64,000 bases of DNA from an uncultured bacterium (GTDB taxonomy: Bacteria > Cyanobacteriota > Vampirovibrionia > Gastranaerophilales > Gastranaerophilaceae), in assembly GCA_949284985.1 (NCBI GenBank), contig CASDWY010000001.1, positions 48,890-112,889 of the forward strand, read 5' to 3'. Numbering within the stretch: position 1 is the first letter of the stretch; the number at the start of each line of letters is the position of its first letter. Below are positions 46,494-56,804 of the stretch, piece after piece. A program made the translations under genes and the position numbers. The notes under the pieces were generated by a model. That model was not told the DNA's origin. It saw only the letters and a program-made list of their open reading frames with translations, and did no database searches.

Positions 46494-47618
46494 ATGGAAA
46501 GAATTAAGAAATTATATTCGAAACTTGGCGCACTAGATAAATATATTCTTAAACAAATTATTGAAATTTTTATCATGGGCGTTGTAATATTTACATCTAT
46601 AGTATTTGCATCAGATACATTTATAACACTTATTAAACAAATTTCGATGTATGGAATTCCATTCCACATAGCGTTAATGATAATTGTACTAAACCTGCCG
46701 TCAGTAATCGTTATGACAATTCCAATGGGAACACTTTTTGCAACAGTAATGACACTAAATAGGCTAAGTCTAGCCTCTGAGTTAACAGTAATGAGAGCAT
46801 GCGGTGTATCCATTAACCGCATAGCTAAACCTATATTTATTTTTGGTATTATAATGGCTTTAATCAGCTTTATTATTAATGAAACGATTGTGCCTGTAAC
46901 AACGCAACAGTCAAAAACTCTTGCTCTATGGTCACTAGGTCAAAAAAATATACCAGAAGACAAAACAAATTTTACATTTAAAGAGCTTCAAGACGGAAGA
47001 CTTTTAAAAAGGCTATTTTATGTTCAACATTGCAAAGACAACACGCTATATAATGTGACAGTCCTAGATATGTCTAACAAAGATACAATACAAATAATAC
47101 AATCAAAACTTGGAGGTGCTTCACCCAAAGGATGGGAATTTAGTAAAGGTGCAGTTTATACAATATCCAGTGCTGAAAGTGTACTTAATACAAGTTGGTT
47201 TGGAGAAACTGTAATTGACTTTGGTTTAAATTTAAAAGATGAAATATCAAAAGATGAAGCTCAACAATATAACTTTATAGCGCTTATGAAATATCTTGAA
47301 AAAAACAAATATGATGATGCAAAAGAACTTGCTAAAGCTAAAATTCAACTTTATGATAAACTTGCATTACCAATTACAACTTTTGTTTTTGTTCTAATTG
47401 GTGTCCCACTAGCTATTACTCCGCCCAGAGTACGTTACAATCGCGGTTTCTTATTTTGTATATTAATTATTTTTGTATACTACTTAATACGTGCATTATC
47501 AATTTCATTTGGTGAATCTCAAGCTATTCCGGCTGCTTTGGCTGCTTGGACCCCCAATATTGTGATAACTATTTGGGGTGCAATTATGTATTACAAAAAA
47601 GCATACACTATTGAATAA
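46494..47618 (+). CDS. LPS-export permease (LptF/LptG family)
   Basis: This 374-residue YjgP/YjgQ-type permease has three helices at the N-terminal side, a periplasmic beta-jellyroll (about 130-260) and three C-terminal helices (FVFVLIGVPLAITPPRVR, FLFCILIIFVYYLIRALS and the last). With LptB it moves lipopolysaccharide out of the inner membrane. Whether it is LptF or LptG cannot be decided from sequence alone. It supports the diderm reading together with waaA. Confidence 0.92.
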   Translation: MERIKKLYSKLGALDKYILKQIIEIFIMGVVIFTSIVFASDTFITLIKQISMYGIPFHIALMIIVLNLPSVIVMTIPMGTLFATVMTLNRLSLASELTVMRACGVSINRIAKPIFIFGIIMALISFIINETIVPVTTQQSKTLALWSLGQKNIPEDKTNFTFKELQDGRLLKRLFYVQHCKDNTLYNVTVLDMSNKDTIQIIQSKLGGASPKGWEFSKGAVYTISSAESVLNTSWFGETVIDFGLNLKDEISKDEAQQYNFIALMKYLEKNKYDDAKELAKAKIQLYDKLALPITTFVFVLIGVPLAITPPRVRYNRGFLFCILIIFVYYLIRALSISFGESQAIPAALAAWTPNIVITIWGAIMYYKKAYTIE

Positions 47619-47682
47619 AATTAATCCCAAATAAAATAACTTGGGGGATTAAATTAGCAAAAAAGTTTTATCAAATAAAATA

Positions 47683-47916
47683 ATGACTCTTAAATTAATT
47701 TTAAAACATTTAATTTTTGCAATAGCAATGTCAGGTGCTATTAATTACGGACTTATAGGGTTATTCAACTTTGATATTATTAGCTATATATTTGGAGCTG
47801 AAAGTTTTTTATGCCGAATAATTTATATTACAATAGGTTTTTGTGCAGTTTTTTCGGCGACATTTGCAGTAATCGACTGCCAATGTCATTGTGAATTATT
47901 TAACAATAAAAAATAA
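47683..47916 (+). CDS. DUF378 membrane protein
   Basis: This 77-residue protein has two hydrophobic helices (about 8-26 and 43-62) and the DUF378 motifs AINYGLIGLFNFDII and LCRIIYITIGFCAVF. A cysteine-rich tail (CQCHCELF) is unusual. The role of DUF378 is unknown. It starts 65 bp after the LptF/G gene. Confidence 0.85.
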   Translation: MTLKLILKHLIFAIAMSGAINYGLIGLFNFDIISYIFGAESFLCRIIYITIGFCAVFSATFAVIDCQCHCELFNNKK

Positions 47917-47943
47917 AAGCTACCTTTATTAGGCAGCTTTTAA
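47914..47943. terminator. hairpin between convergent genes
   Basis: AAAAGCT-A-CCT pairs with AGG-C-AGCTTTT (47915-47941). T/A-runs on both sides make it usable by the DUF378 gene and the SLH gene. Confidence 0.65.
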
Positions 47944-47965
47944 AATTACTTAACGAATATTTACC

Positions 47966-49240
47966 TTACAAGTTATCACTTTCAGTTATACTAAAATCCT
48001 CAGTTATTTCGACTAATATGGAATCTTTAGTATTAGCCTTGTATGGAAGTCCTGGAGTAATTAAGCCGGTAAGCAACCCGACACCGGCACCAACCGGAAG
48101 ACCAATTGCCATTCCTGTTCCCCAATTATGTGGACTAGCCATTGCAGAACCTGATACTCCGGCACCTGCACCCACAACTAAACCACCTGCGGTATATCCA
48201 GCAACTTTACCGAATGTTGCCATTTTTGTTGCGGTAAGAATACCATCATTCTGAAATACTCTGCCTGAAATTTGTATATTCTGCCCGGATGGCAACCCTA
48301 TTTCATTAAAGGTTAAAGCTACTTTTGCATTTTTATTAAATGCACGCTGCTTATCAAGTACAGAAATTACTGCACTAGCAGTAGATCCTTTAGGTATAAG
48401 AACAGAGCCTTCTTCCGTCACAACATCATCAACAAAGTTAAACTTAACAGTTTTACCAACATCTAAGCGCTTTGAATTAAAAGGCTCAGCAAAATTTACT
48501 CTAATAACATTACCGGCTTGCACTATTTTTCTATAGTTTGTGATTGTTATTTTATTATTTGGTGCACCGGATTCTATTCGCAAATGCTCAGTTCCTGTAA
48601 CAATTTCTCTTGCCACATATTTTTCTTGAACCAACCCCATCGCCATTCTAAGTCGATATAAAATAACTGCTGCTTCTGCACGATTTAAAACTTTATTAGG
48701 CAACAAAAACGCCATTTCCGGATAATTTACATAAATGCCAAGCTCTACAGCTTTTGCATACTGTTTTTTCGCCCATACCGGAATAGTATTACTATCACTA
48801 AACTGATTTAAAATACTAATATCCTTAACATCATTTTTTGTAATATGGCTTATTATAGATGCTACTTCTGCTTTAGTAATATACTCTTCGGGCTTAAAAG
48901 ATTTATCAGGATATCCATACAACAAACCAAGACGAACTGATTTTAAAATATCAGCATATGCCCAATAACTATCATTTATGTCTTTAAACTTATTACTATC
49001 TGCACTATCAATTTGTTTATGACCAAGCGTTCTTAAGAGCATAGAATTGAACTCCGCTCTTTTAACTTGATCCTCAGGCTTAAATATACTGCCCGGATAT
49101 GCAGAAATTATACCTTCTCGTATACAATATACAATTTCTTTTACTGCCCAAAAATCAGCAGGAACGTCTATAAGCTCCTCTGCAAAAGCATTCCCCAGCG
49201 ATAAAAAAAACGCAAATATAAATACTATAATCTTTTTCAT
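47966..49240 (-). CDS. SLH-domain exported envelope protein
   Basis: The precursor has 424 residues. A signal peptide (about 1-20) is followed by three SLH repeats (about 22-205: VPADFWAVKEIVYCIREGII, then DINDSYWAYADI and IPVWAKKQYAKAVELGI). These attach it to cell-wall polymer. A C-terminal beta-rich domain follows, with glycine-rich segments that may be membrane-associated. The start at 49240 is chosen because GGAG precedes it; the ORF is open to 49252. The beta domain resembles that of the protein at 21458-22360. Confidence 0.85.
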   Translation of the reverse strand: MKKIIVFIFAFFLSLGNAFAEELIDVPADFWAVKEIVYCIREGIISAYPGSIFKPEDQVKRAEFNSMLLRTLGHKQIDSADSNKFKDINDSYWAYADILKSVRLGLLYGYPDKSFKPEEYITKAEVASIISHITKNDVKDISILNQFSDSNTIPVWAKKQYAKAVELGIYVNYPEMAFLLPNKVLNRAEAAVILYRLRMAMGLVQEKYVAREIVTGTEHLRIESGAPNNKITITNYRKIVQAGNVIRVNFAEPFNSKRLDVGKTVKFNFVDDVVTEEGSVLIPKGSTASAVISVLDKQRAFNKNAKVALTFNEIGLPSGQNIQISGRVFQNDGILTATKMATFGKVAGYTAGGLVVGAGAGVSGSAMASPHNWGTGMAIGLPVGAGVGLLTGLITPGLPYKANTKDSILVEITEDFSITESDNL

Positions 49241-49374
49241 AACTTTCTCCATTTAAATATATATATTTTAAGAATAACACCCCAAACTATGTTTGTAAAC
49301 TTTGCAACAAACTCTTAACTCAATTGAAATTTCAATAATAATACTTTATAATAGCACTAAGCAAGGAGTGAGAC

Positions 49375-52170
49375 TTGGTTTCAGATTATATTACAGGGAA
49401 AAATTTAAACCAACTTTTAGATGAATTCTCAAAAGAAAATTCTATAATAATTTCTAATTACAACTTCAAACCGCCTAAAAAAGATTTTCCAACAACAAAT
49501 ATTAATGAATTTTGTGAATTTGTTTTAAGAAAATCGCCACTTTTTACCTACCCAAAAACTATATCTGACATGGCAGGTATATCAATTATTAGTACTATTA
49601 TTTCCCAAACCTTTAAATCTAATAATGTCCTTTATAACTTAACTAAAACAAAGAATTTTGCTAAAGAATTATACAAGCTTTTTGATAAATTTTTATCTTA
49701 CGGTTTTTCCGCAAAAAATCTAGAAGATGCTCTTTCGCAAGCAAATATAGACCTTGAGGACTCAGAACGTTTCAAAATTATAATCAAAACTTATAATGAC
49801 TATAAAGAAAAATGCAAAAATTTTTTCTTAATACCAAAAACAGAACTGCCACAATATACAACAAATATTTTGCTTGAAAATAAAGACTATCTCAATATAA
49901 TACGCAAACAATTTGAAAACGTAATTATTGATGTAAATGACAACTTTACTGAATCTCAAAAAACATTACTAGAATTATTTCCTAATCTCATAAAAATAAA
50001 TTTTTCTCCACACTTACAAAATACTGTTGCAGAAGCAATAGAAGAAAAATACATAAATAAAAGCAAAAGTACTAATTTTTCAAGCCCAAAGAACCTTGAA
50101 ATACTAAGTTTTAATGATATTCGAGACGAAATAGGATATATTATTACAGATATACTCCAAAAAATTTCTCAAGATAACTCAAAGTACAGTGATTTTGCAA
50201 TTGGTATATCTGGCTCTTCTCATAAAAAAATTCTCGAAGAACTACTAAACCTTGCAAATATACCAAACAATTTAGAAGTAGTAAATTATGAATACAAAGA
50301 CTTTGCATTAAAATTATCGCAATACCTTAGTATAAGTGACTGCATTATAAAACTTAAGCACGATATGTCTAAGACTGATAAAGAAATTTTATATAATGAA
50401 ATGAATCTTCATTTTGAAAATTTATTAAGTGCAAAGTTAGAAAATAGCTTTATTAAAGATAAATTTTTATTTATTTTGCAAAATTCAACAGAACAATCAT
50501 TAATAAATTGTGTAAAAAATAACCTGTCTTTACTAAGTAAAAATGATTCTATACAAATAAGTAATGAATTAGCCTTAATTAAAAAAATTACAGAACTATA
50601 TGAAGAGAACAATTTAATTAAAATAATAAGTCTCATAATTTATAATTCCCCCAAAAACTCGACAGAATTCTTACAAAATAGCGCACAACTTATAAAAAAA
50701 ATAAATCAAAAATTGACACTTTGCTATAAGCTTAATCTGCCTAAACCAAATCTCGACGAAATAATAGAAATTGTTAATAATATTAACCCTAATACAAAAA
50801 CTATTTCCGAGAATATCTTAAATGTTACCGAAATAAAAAATATAAGCCATAATTATTACAAAAAAATTTATATAATAGGAATGAGCGAAAAAGTCTTTCC
50901 TGCCCAAAATCAAACTACAGAATTTATTTCTAATAACGCCAATCAAACACTTTCAACAATTTTAAAAAAACTTAATTCAGAATTTGACTATATTTATCAA
51001 ACCTCACAACAGGAAATAATTCAAGCGGCAAAAGAATTAATTAGCGCGTTGAACTCTGCAGAAAATATTTTAATTAGTACGCATAAATATGAAGAAAAGA
51101 AAACTGTATCTCCATCTATCTTTTTCCAATATTTAAGCAATATTTTCCCCAAAAATACAGAAGAAAAAAATTTCTGCTTAGAACACAATCATAATGCAGC
51201 TCAACTAAATTTGGAATTTATTTCACAAACACAAACACAAACAAATGTAATAAAAAATGATGACACACTAAAACTAAGTGCAACAGCAATTTCAGATTTT
51301 CAAACTTGTCCGCGCAAATTTTACTTTGCAGATCTTTTAGGATTAAAAAAAACAGGAACTTTTGCGGCAAACTACGGCATAATTGTACATACAATTATGG
51401 AAAATTTTAATAAAAATTTTCTTCATAGCTATTCCTCAAAAACATTAATAAACCTGACAAACATATTATTTAATTCTGCCAATAATCCTCAAGCAGCAAT
51501 AGAATACGGATTTGACAAAAAAGATATTGACTTAATAGCAGCAACAGATTTACTAAGCCTATCAGAAATGCAACAAAACTTTCTAAGCGCTATTGAAGAA
51601 TTAGACAAAAACGGATTCTTTAATAAAATTCCAAACAAGATACTTAGCGAACAACGCTTTAGTTTTAGTATTAAAGAAATTCCAAACGTAATCTTTGATG
51701 GACGTATCGATGCAATTTACTGCTTTGGCGATCAATATAAAATAGTAGATTTCAAAACAGGACGCACAAAAGGACAACTGTCTTACTATATAAGTGAAAA
51801 CGGTGTAAATTTTAAAACCCCAAAAGGCGCTCCCTCAAATGTAGAACAAAAACAAGCAGAATACCAATATCAAATCCCTATATACTTCTTAGCTTCTCAA
51901 AATGCTGAAAATCTAAAAAATTATAATATAAATTCTTTTGAACTTTTATATATTAGGCCCAAAAATAAAAAAGGTGGATTTCAACAAGATTCCATAAATA
52001 TTGCAGAACTGGAAACTTTTAAATCAAAAATTATAGAAAACTTAAATGAAACAATAATAACAAAAATACGTAACTGCAAATATTTTGAACCCAACTATAA
52101 TGAATATAATTGTGCAAACTGCGCTTTCAAATCACTTTGCAAAACACAAAGCGAGGAAGAAAATGACTAA
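49375..52170 (+). CDS. AddB-like nuclease/helicase subunit
   Basis: This 931-residue protein starts at TTG with a strong AAGGAG site at the right distance. The N-terminal two thirds are helicase-like but no Walker A motif is visible. The C-terminal PD-(D/E)XK nuclease has DGRIDAIYCF and KIVDFKTGR. Four cysteines, one in DFQTCPRKFYF and three in NCANCAFKSLC, form the Fe-S staple of AddB-type enzymes. It is the partner of the downstream helicase and acts in double-strand-break resection for recombination. The two genes overlap by 8 bp. Confidence 0.85.
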   Translation: MVSDYITGKNLNQLLDEFSKENSIIISNYNFKPPKKDFPTTNINEFCEFVLRKSPLFTYPKTISDMAGISIISTIISQTFKSNNVLYNLTKTKNFAKELYKLFDKFLSYGFSAKNLEDALSQANIDLEDSERFKIIIKTYNDYKEKCKNFFLIPKTELPQYTTNILLENKDYLNIIRKQFENVIIDVNDNFTESQKTLLELFPNLIKINFSPHLQNTVAEAIEEKYINKSKSTNFSSPKNLEILSFNDIRDEIGYIITDILQKISQDNSKYSDFAIGISGSSHKKILEELLNLANIPNNLEVVNYEYKDFALKLSQYLSISDCIIKLKHDMSKTDKEILYNEMNLHFENLLSAKLENSFIKDKFLFILQNSTEQSLINCVKNNLSLLSKNDSIQISNELALIKKITELYEENNLIKIISLIIYNSPKNSTEFLQNSAQLIKKINQKLTLCYKLNLPKPNLDEIIEIVNNINPNTKTISENILNVTEIKNISHNYYKKIYIIGMSEKVFPAQNQTTEFISNNANQTLSTILKKLNSEFDYIYQTSQQEIIQAAKELISALNSAENILISTHKYEEKKTVSPSIFFQYLSNIFPKNTEEKNFCLEHNHNAAQLNLEFISQTQTQTNVIKNDDTLKLSATAISDFQTCPRKFYFADLLGLKKTGTFAANYGIIVHTIMENFNKNFLHSYSSKTLINLTNILFNSANNPQAAIEYGFDKKDIDLIAATDLLSLSEMQQNFLSAIEELDKNGFFNKIPNKILSEQRFSFSIKEIPNVIFDGRIDAIYCFGDQYKIVDFKTGRTKGQLSYYISENGVNFKTPKGAPSNVEQKQAEYQYQIPIYFLASQNAENLKNYNINSFELLYIRPKNKKGGFQQDSINIAELETFKSKIIENLNETIITKIRNCKYFEPNYNEYNCANCAFKSLCKTQSEEEND

Positions 52171-55100
52171 CCAAATTGAATTGTTAATAAATGATTTAAA
52201 TGATGAACAAAAATTGGCTGTGAAAAATCCAATATATTCTTGTACAAAAGTAGTTGCAGGTGCAGGAACAGGTAAAACCAAAATTATCTCAAAACGCTTT
52301 ACCAAATTAATATTCGATTTAATCAATCAAAACATTGATTTTCCAACCTCCAGAATCCTCGTAATTACCTATACCGATAAAGCGGCAAATGAAATGAAAA
52401 ACCGGATTATCAAAGAGCTTGAAGCAAACAACATAAATTCATATGACGATGAGCTTTGGATTTCAACAATTCATGGTTTTTGTCACAAGCTGCTTAAAAA
52501 ACATTCTATTGAAGCAAATCTTGCGCCAGGATTTGAATTAGCAGATGAAAACGAATTGGATAAAGTCTATGAAAGTATTATCAAAGCAATAAAATACAAC
52601 GAGTATAATTCTATTTCAAATATTAACCAAATATGTAATGAACTCAAACTTAATCCAGAGCTTCTAAATATTGAAAATATTAAAAAACTTAATTCTATAG
52701 ACGATATTGACAATATTTTAGAAAATATACTGTTAATAATAAAAAAAATAAAAGCATTTGGATTATCACCTAAATCTTTTTTAGAAAAAACGCTTTCTGC
52801 TACACAAACATTCTCCCAAAAACTTCAATCACTTCCTTTTGGTTTTCCCTCAACTCAAGATTATGTAATAAACTGGCAAAATCATTTAAAACCATATATT
52901 GACGATTTCTGTATATTCGAAGCGGACGCAGCATTTGCTGATATAGCCAAAAAACCTGTTTTAACAAAAAATGGCACCAAAAAAGCAGAAAAATGGACCC
53001 CCGCTGAAAACTTTTGGGAAAACATCCAAAATAATACCGAACTAGAATTATACATTACAAAAATAACTGCAATAATATATGCAATTTACCAAAACAAACT
53101 TGAAACCCTAAACATAATAGATTTTGATGATCTTATTAATAAAACCATATATATTCTACAAAACAACAAGACTATTAGAGCTTATTATCAAAAATTTTTC
53201 AAGCACATTATCATAGATGAATTTCAAGATACAAACGGCTCACAACTCGAATTAGTCAAACTTTTACTTAATGAAAATAACCCTAACATAACCTTTGTAG
53301 GTGACCGTAAACAGTCAATATATGGATTTAGATTTGCTCAAATGGAAAATCTTGAAGTTTTACACAGATATGTTCAAGAAAAATATTCACAAAAACATCC
53401 CGAAATTAAACTAAATACAAATTACAGGTCTTCTGAACACGTTCTAAATGCTGTGAACTATATTACTACAAATCATTTAAACCTAAATGAAACTCTTTGC
53501 CCATCAGAAAAGAAAAAACAAAATGAAGCAAATAAATTTGTTAAAAATACTATAATAACAACTAATAATTCCGCTTATGAAATTAAACAGACTGAAGCAC
53601 AATATATTGCCACAGAAATCTTAAAACTTAAAGCAGAAAAAAACGCTAAATTTGAAGACTTTGCAATTTTGATTAAATTTCATTCTCAAGCAGATATTTT
53701 GGAAAAAGTTCTAACATCTTATGGTATTACTACCATTAAAAAAACTAATACCAGCTTTTTTAATCATCCAACAATTCAAAACGCACTACATCTTTTACGC
53801 CTTTTGAAAAACCCAACAGATGAAATTGCTCTAACCCGTATATTAAAAGTTCAAACAACAGATAAAGACCTCTATAATTTAAAAAAAGAAATAGATACAA
53901 TTTTTAGCAAACAAAACATTAAAATAAATAACAAAACTATAAATATGTGTGAAAAAATAATCGCACTATACGAACAAAATCAACTACCAAATGGTTATTT
54001 AAACTCAATTTATTCTACTATATCAAAAACTATTAAAGATAAAAAAAATAAATCACTTTTACAACTATTCGTACAACTTGGCCAAACTGTAAAACTATAC
54101 AATGCCAAAACAAAAATAGAACAAATACAATGTGAAAATAACTTACGAATCTTTGAAAAAATTATTGACGATTATGAACAAAATAAAAATTATACTAATA
54201 TTACAAATTTTTTAGAATATTTTGAAAAAATTTCTAACGATAGATACTTTGAATTGCCAAACATAAATACAACCCAAATAGATGCAGTTAAAATTATGAC
54301 AATTCATGCCAGCAAAGGGTTGGAATTCCCATTTGTATTTGTTTGCGGAATTTCATCTAAACCCAAAAATGATAAAGAAAAAATCACTTTTGATTTACAA
54401 TATGGCAAAAAACCAGGTTTTGGGCTGATTTTAAATAATATAGACGAATCTATAACCCCTAAAAGTCTTGTATACAAAAATATATGGAAAAAACCCAGAG
54501 ATTTAAATGAAAATATAAGAATATTTTATGTAGCAGTATCCAGAGCAGAACAATATCTAAATATTTTAACTTTTAAAAGTAAAGATAAATACCAACCTGC
54601 AGAATATACTATAAATTTCCCATCTTGGGTAATTAAAGAAGAAATAGATGCCAACTCAATTGAAAATATTGATAATACTCAAAATCCTGTTGAACAAAAA
54701 TTAACAGGTAATATTCTACCTACAGCAAAACAAATACAACAAAATCAAACAATAGAAAAACATAAATTTTCATTTAGCCAAATCAATACTTGTAATGAAT
54801 GTAGCCAAAAATTCGTTCTCAAATATAAGTTTCACTTCCCTGAAATCAATACAACTTTCGAAAATACACAAATCGGAAGCATAATACACAAACTTATATA
54901 CAACAGCTTCCTTTTAAATAAAGAATTTAGCGATACAGAAATAATTCAAATTACAAAAAATTTGGAATTTGAACAACAAGAACTCGAAGATATTAAAAAT
55001 TTGTATAAATCTTTTTTAAATTGTCCCTATACTCCATCAAAATTAAAAGGAAAAAAATTTTTTTCTGAAAAAACTTTTGATTTTAACTACAAATTAAAAG

Positions 55101-55462
55101 ATAAAGAACTTCAACTGGTTGGAGATATTGATCTAATAATTGAAACTGCAGACAATACTTTTATAATAATTGATTTTAAAACCAACATAAATCTTGAACA
55201 AAAAAAAGAAACATATATTCATCAACTTTATCTATACACCAAAGCAATGGAAGCACAAGGAATGAAAATTCAAACCGCAAAATTAGTTAGCCTTAATCGT
55301 AACAAAGAATATTCTATTATTGAATCTACCCCTTGTGAAAATGTAAAACAAGAGTTTGAAGACAAATTACTAAATGCTCAAAACTATCTTGACAAAAACT
55401 TAATACCTAAAAAAAATAAAGAAAAATGTAAATTCTGTTTATTCAAATATATTTGTTTTTAA
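52163..55462 (+). CDS. AddA-like UvrD/RecB-type helicase-nuclease
   Basis: This 1099-residue protein starts at ATG 52163 after GAGGAAGAAA. Superfamily 1 motifs run in order: Walker A VAGAGTGKT (about 35), DEFQDTNGSQ, VGDRKQSIYGFR, LNTNYRSSE, TIHASKGLEFPFVFV and YVAVSRAE. The C-terminal nuclease has GDIDLIIE and IIDFKTN. Unusually for AddA, it has its own cysteine set (TCNECSQK and CKFCLFKYIC), suggesting an Fe-S nuclease here too. AddAB complexes unwind and resect DNA ends. Confidence 0.9.
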   Translation: MTNQIELLINDLNDEQKLAVKNPIYSCTKVVAGAGTGKTKIISKRFTKLIFDLINQNIDFPTSRILVITYTDKAANEMKNRIIKELEANNINSYDDELWISTIHGFCHKLLKKHSIEANLAPGFELADENELDKVYESIIKAIKYNEYNSISNINQICNELKLNPELLNIENIKKLNSIDDIDNILENILLIIKKIKAFGLSPKSFLEKTLSATQTFSQKLQSLPFGFPSTQDYVINWQNHLKPYIDDFCIFEADAAFADIAKKPVLTKNGTKKAEKWTPAENFWENIQNNTELELYITKITAIIYAIYQNKLETLNIIDFDDLINKTIYILQNNKTIRAYYQKFFKHIIIDEFQDTNGSQLELVKLLLNENNPNITFVGDRKQSIYGFRFAQMENLEVLHRYVQEKYSQKHPEIKLNTNYRSSEHVLNAVNYITTNHLNLNETLCPSEKKKQNEANKFVKNTIITTNNSAYEIKQTEAQYIATEILKLKAEKNAKFEDFAILIKFHSQADILEKVLTSYGITTIKKTNTSFFNHPTIQNALHLLRLLKNPTDEIALTRILKVQTTDKDLYNLKKEIDTIFSKQNIKINNKTINMCEKIIALYEQNQLPNGYLNSIYSTISKTIKDKKNKSLLQLFVQLGQTVKLYNAKTKIEQIQCENNLRIFEKIIDDYEQNKNYTNITNFLEYFEKISNDRYFELPNINTTQIDAVKIMTIHASKGLEFPFVFVCGISSKPKNDKEKITFDLQYGKKPGFGLILNNIDESITPKSLVYKNIWKKPRDLNENIRIFYVAVSRAEQYLNILTFKSKDKYQPAEYTINFPSWVIKEEIDANSIENIDNTQNPVEQKLTGNILPTAKQIQQNQTIEKHKFSFSQINTCNECSQKFVLKYKFHFPEINTTFENTQIGSIIHKLIYNSFLLNKEFSDTEIIQITKNLEFEQQELEDIKNLYKSFLNCPYTPSKLKGKKFFSEKTFDFNYKLKDKELQLVGDIDLIIETADNTFIIIDFKTNINLEQKKETYIHQLYLYTKAMEAQGMKIQTAKLVSLNRNKEYSIIESTPCENVKQEFEDKLLNAQNYLDKNLIPKKNKEKCKFCLFKYICF

Positions 55463-55491
55463 ATTTTTAATTAATTAAACAAAATTTCGTT

Positions 55492-56220
55492 CTAATATAC
55501 TATGAAATCTAAAGTAAAATAAACTTTTGTTCCGACATCTTCTTCAGTAGAAATATTTAGACAACTATTCAGAACTTTTAAATTTTCCTGACTTAAAGCC
55601 AAACATATCTTAGAACAACCATCCTCAGTCTTAGGTCCAATACCTTCTTTCATATACTTAACAAATTTATCTTGAACCATCATTATAGGATCAAGTTTTT
55701 TTCCATCTATTATTTCAAAATATATAGAGGCAACACCTTTTTTAACAGTAATTAATTTAACCGTAAAAGATATTTGCCCACTATTAGTTACAACTAAAGC
55801 ATTCTCAAGCAAAGCACTTATTATTTCATATAACTTTATATTATTACCGAATAAATCTAAAGGGATATTATCATCAAAATCAAATTTTATCTCAATAGAT
55901 TTTTCTAAGGCTCGTTTTTTAATCTCCATCAAAGCATCTATTAACAATGCTTTTAAATTTAACCTGGCATACCTACAAACATCATAATAATTGTCGCTTA
56001 AAATTACTCGATCCATTGCTTTTACAAGTTCAAACAATATATTATATGAATGCTTGGCTCTTGATAATAACGCATGCTGCTCACAAGAATCTAAACATCT
56101 GTCTAACAATTCAAGAAATCCGGAAATTCCATTCAATGCATTTTTCATCTCAAATGTAATCTGTTTTATATTATCTCTTTTTTCTTTTGTAAAAATTAAA
56201 TTAAATCCCATGTCTGACAA
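55492..56220 (-). CDS. degenerate histidine-kinase-like protein
   Basis: The 242 residues comprise a dimerisation/H-box helix pair (about 15-85) and an ATPase-like domain (about 105-240). The H-box position corresponding to the phosphorylated histidine is Phe23 (ITFEMKNALNGISGF). The N-box is seen in LLENALVVT, but the G1 box is degenerate (IIDGKKLD). It probably does not autophosphorylate in the usual way and may be a pseudokinase. It has no sensor domain, and no response regulator is adjacent. Confidence 0.65.
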   Translation of the reverse strand: MSDMGFNLIFTKEKRDNIKQITFEMKNALNGISGFLELLDRCLDSCEQHALLSRAKHSYNILFELVKAMDRVILSDNYYDVCRYARLNLKALLIDALMEIKKRALEKSIEIKFDFDDNIPLDLFGNNIKLYEIISALLENALVVTNSGQISFTVKLITVKKGVASIYFEIIDGKKLDPIMMVQDKFVKYMKEGIGPKTEDGCSKICLALSQENLKVLNSCLNISTEEDVGTKVYFTLDFIVY

Positions 56221-56350
56221 ATTTCGTTTATCAAATTTATAAATTTGTTTAATCTTATGACTTCACATGAAAAATCGATACTAGCCAGTTGGGTGATTTT
56301 TTGAGCACAAAAATGAATAATTTGACAAAATTAAGTAAAACCTATAATCA

Positions 56351-56375
56351 AAAAGCCGTTTTTACGGCTTTTTCC
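56351..56375 (-). terminator. terminator of the cysteine-rich secreted protein
   Basis: AAAAGCCGT (56351-56359), TTTT, ACGGCTTTT (56364-56372). The T-run reads on the minus strand. Confidence 0.7.
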
Positions 56376-56699
56376 CTAATCTTTACAACAATCACATGAT
56401 TTATCTTTTCTAAAAAACCATTTTTTCCTTACTTTTTTACATTTACAATCAGTTCTGTCACATTCGCAATCCTTCTTACAGTTGTTTTTATCTTCACAAA
56501 AACAATCATTTTCCTTAGCACACTCATCTTTACATTGACAATCTTCTTTATAAGTATTGTCATCCTGGCATGATTTTTCGACTTCAACTTTTGAACTTTC
56601 ACAATCAGATGCTGCAAGCGGACAAGATGCCAGCGCAGTATTCATCCCAATAATAAAAGTCATAAATACAGACAAAACAATTAGTTTTGATTTATTCAT
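56376..56699 (-). CDS. secreted cysteine-rich protein
   Basis: This 107-residue precursor has a signal peptide (about 1-24, cut after ALA). About seventeen cysteines then occur in the mature part in C-x-C and C-x2/x3-C steps (DCQCKDEC, CFCED, CKKDCECD, DCKCKK, CDCCKD), rich in Lys/Asp. It could be disulfide-rich or metal-binding in the periplasm. An anaerobe may favour the metal-binding reading. AAGGAGGATTGTT precedes the ATG. No family is known to me. Confidence 0.7.
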   Translation of the reverse strand: MNKSKLIVLSVFMTFIIGMNTALASCPLAASDCESSKVEVEKSCQDDNTYKEDCQCKDECAKENDCFCEDKNNCKKDCECDRTDCKCKKVRKKWFFRKDKSCDCCKD

Positions 56700-56804
56700 A
56701 ACAATCCTCCTTCTTTTTTATTAAAGCTATCATCAATTAAATTTTTATTTTTTGCACTACCCACTTCGCTACTATAAAAAAACAATCGACTTAATTATAC
56801 TTTG

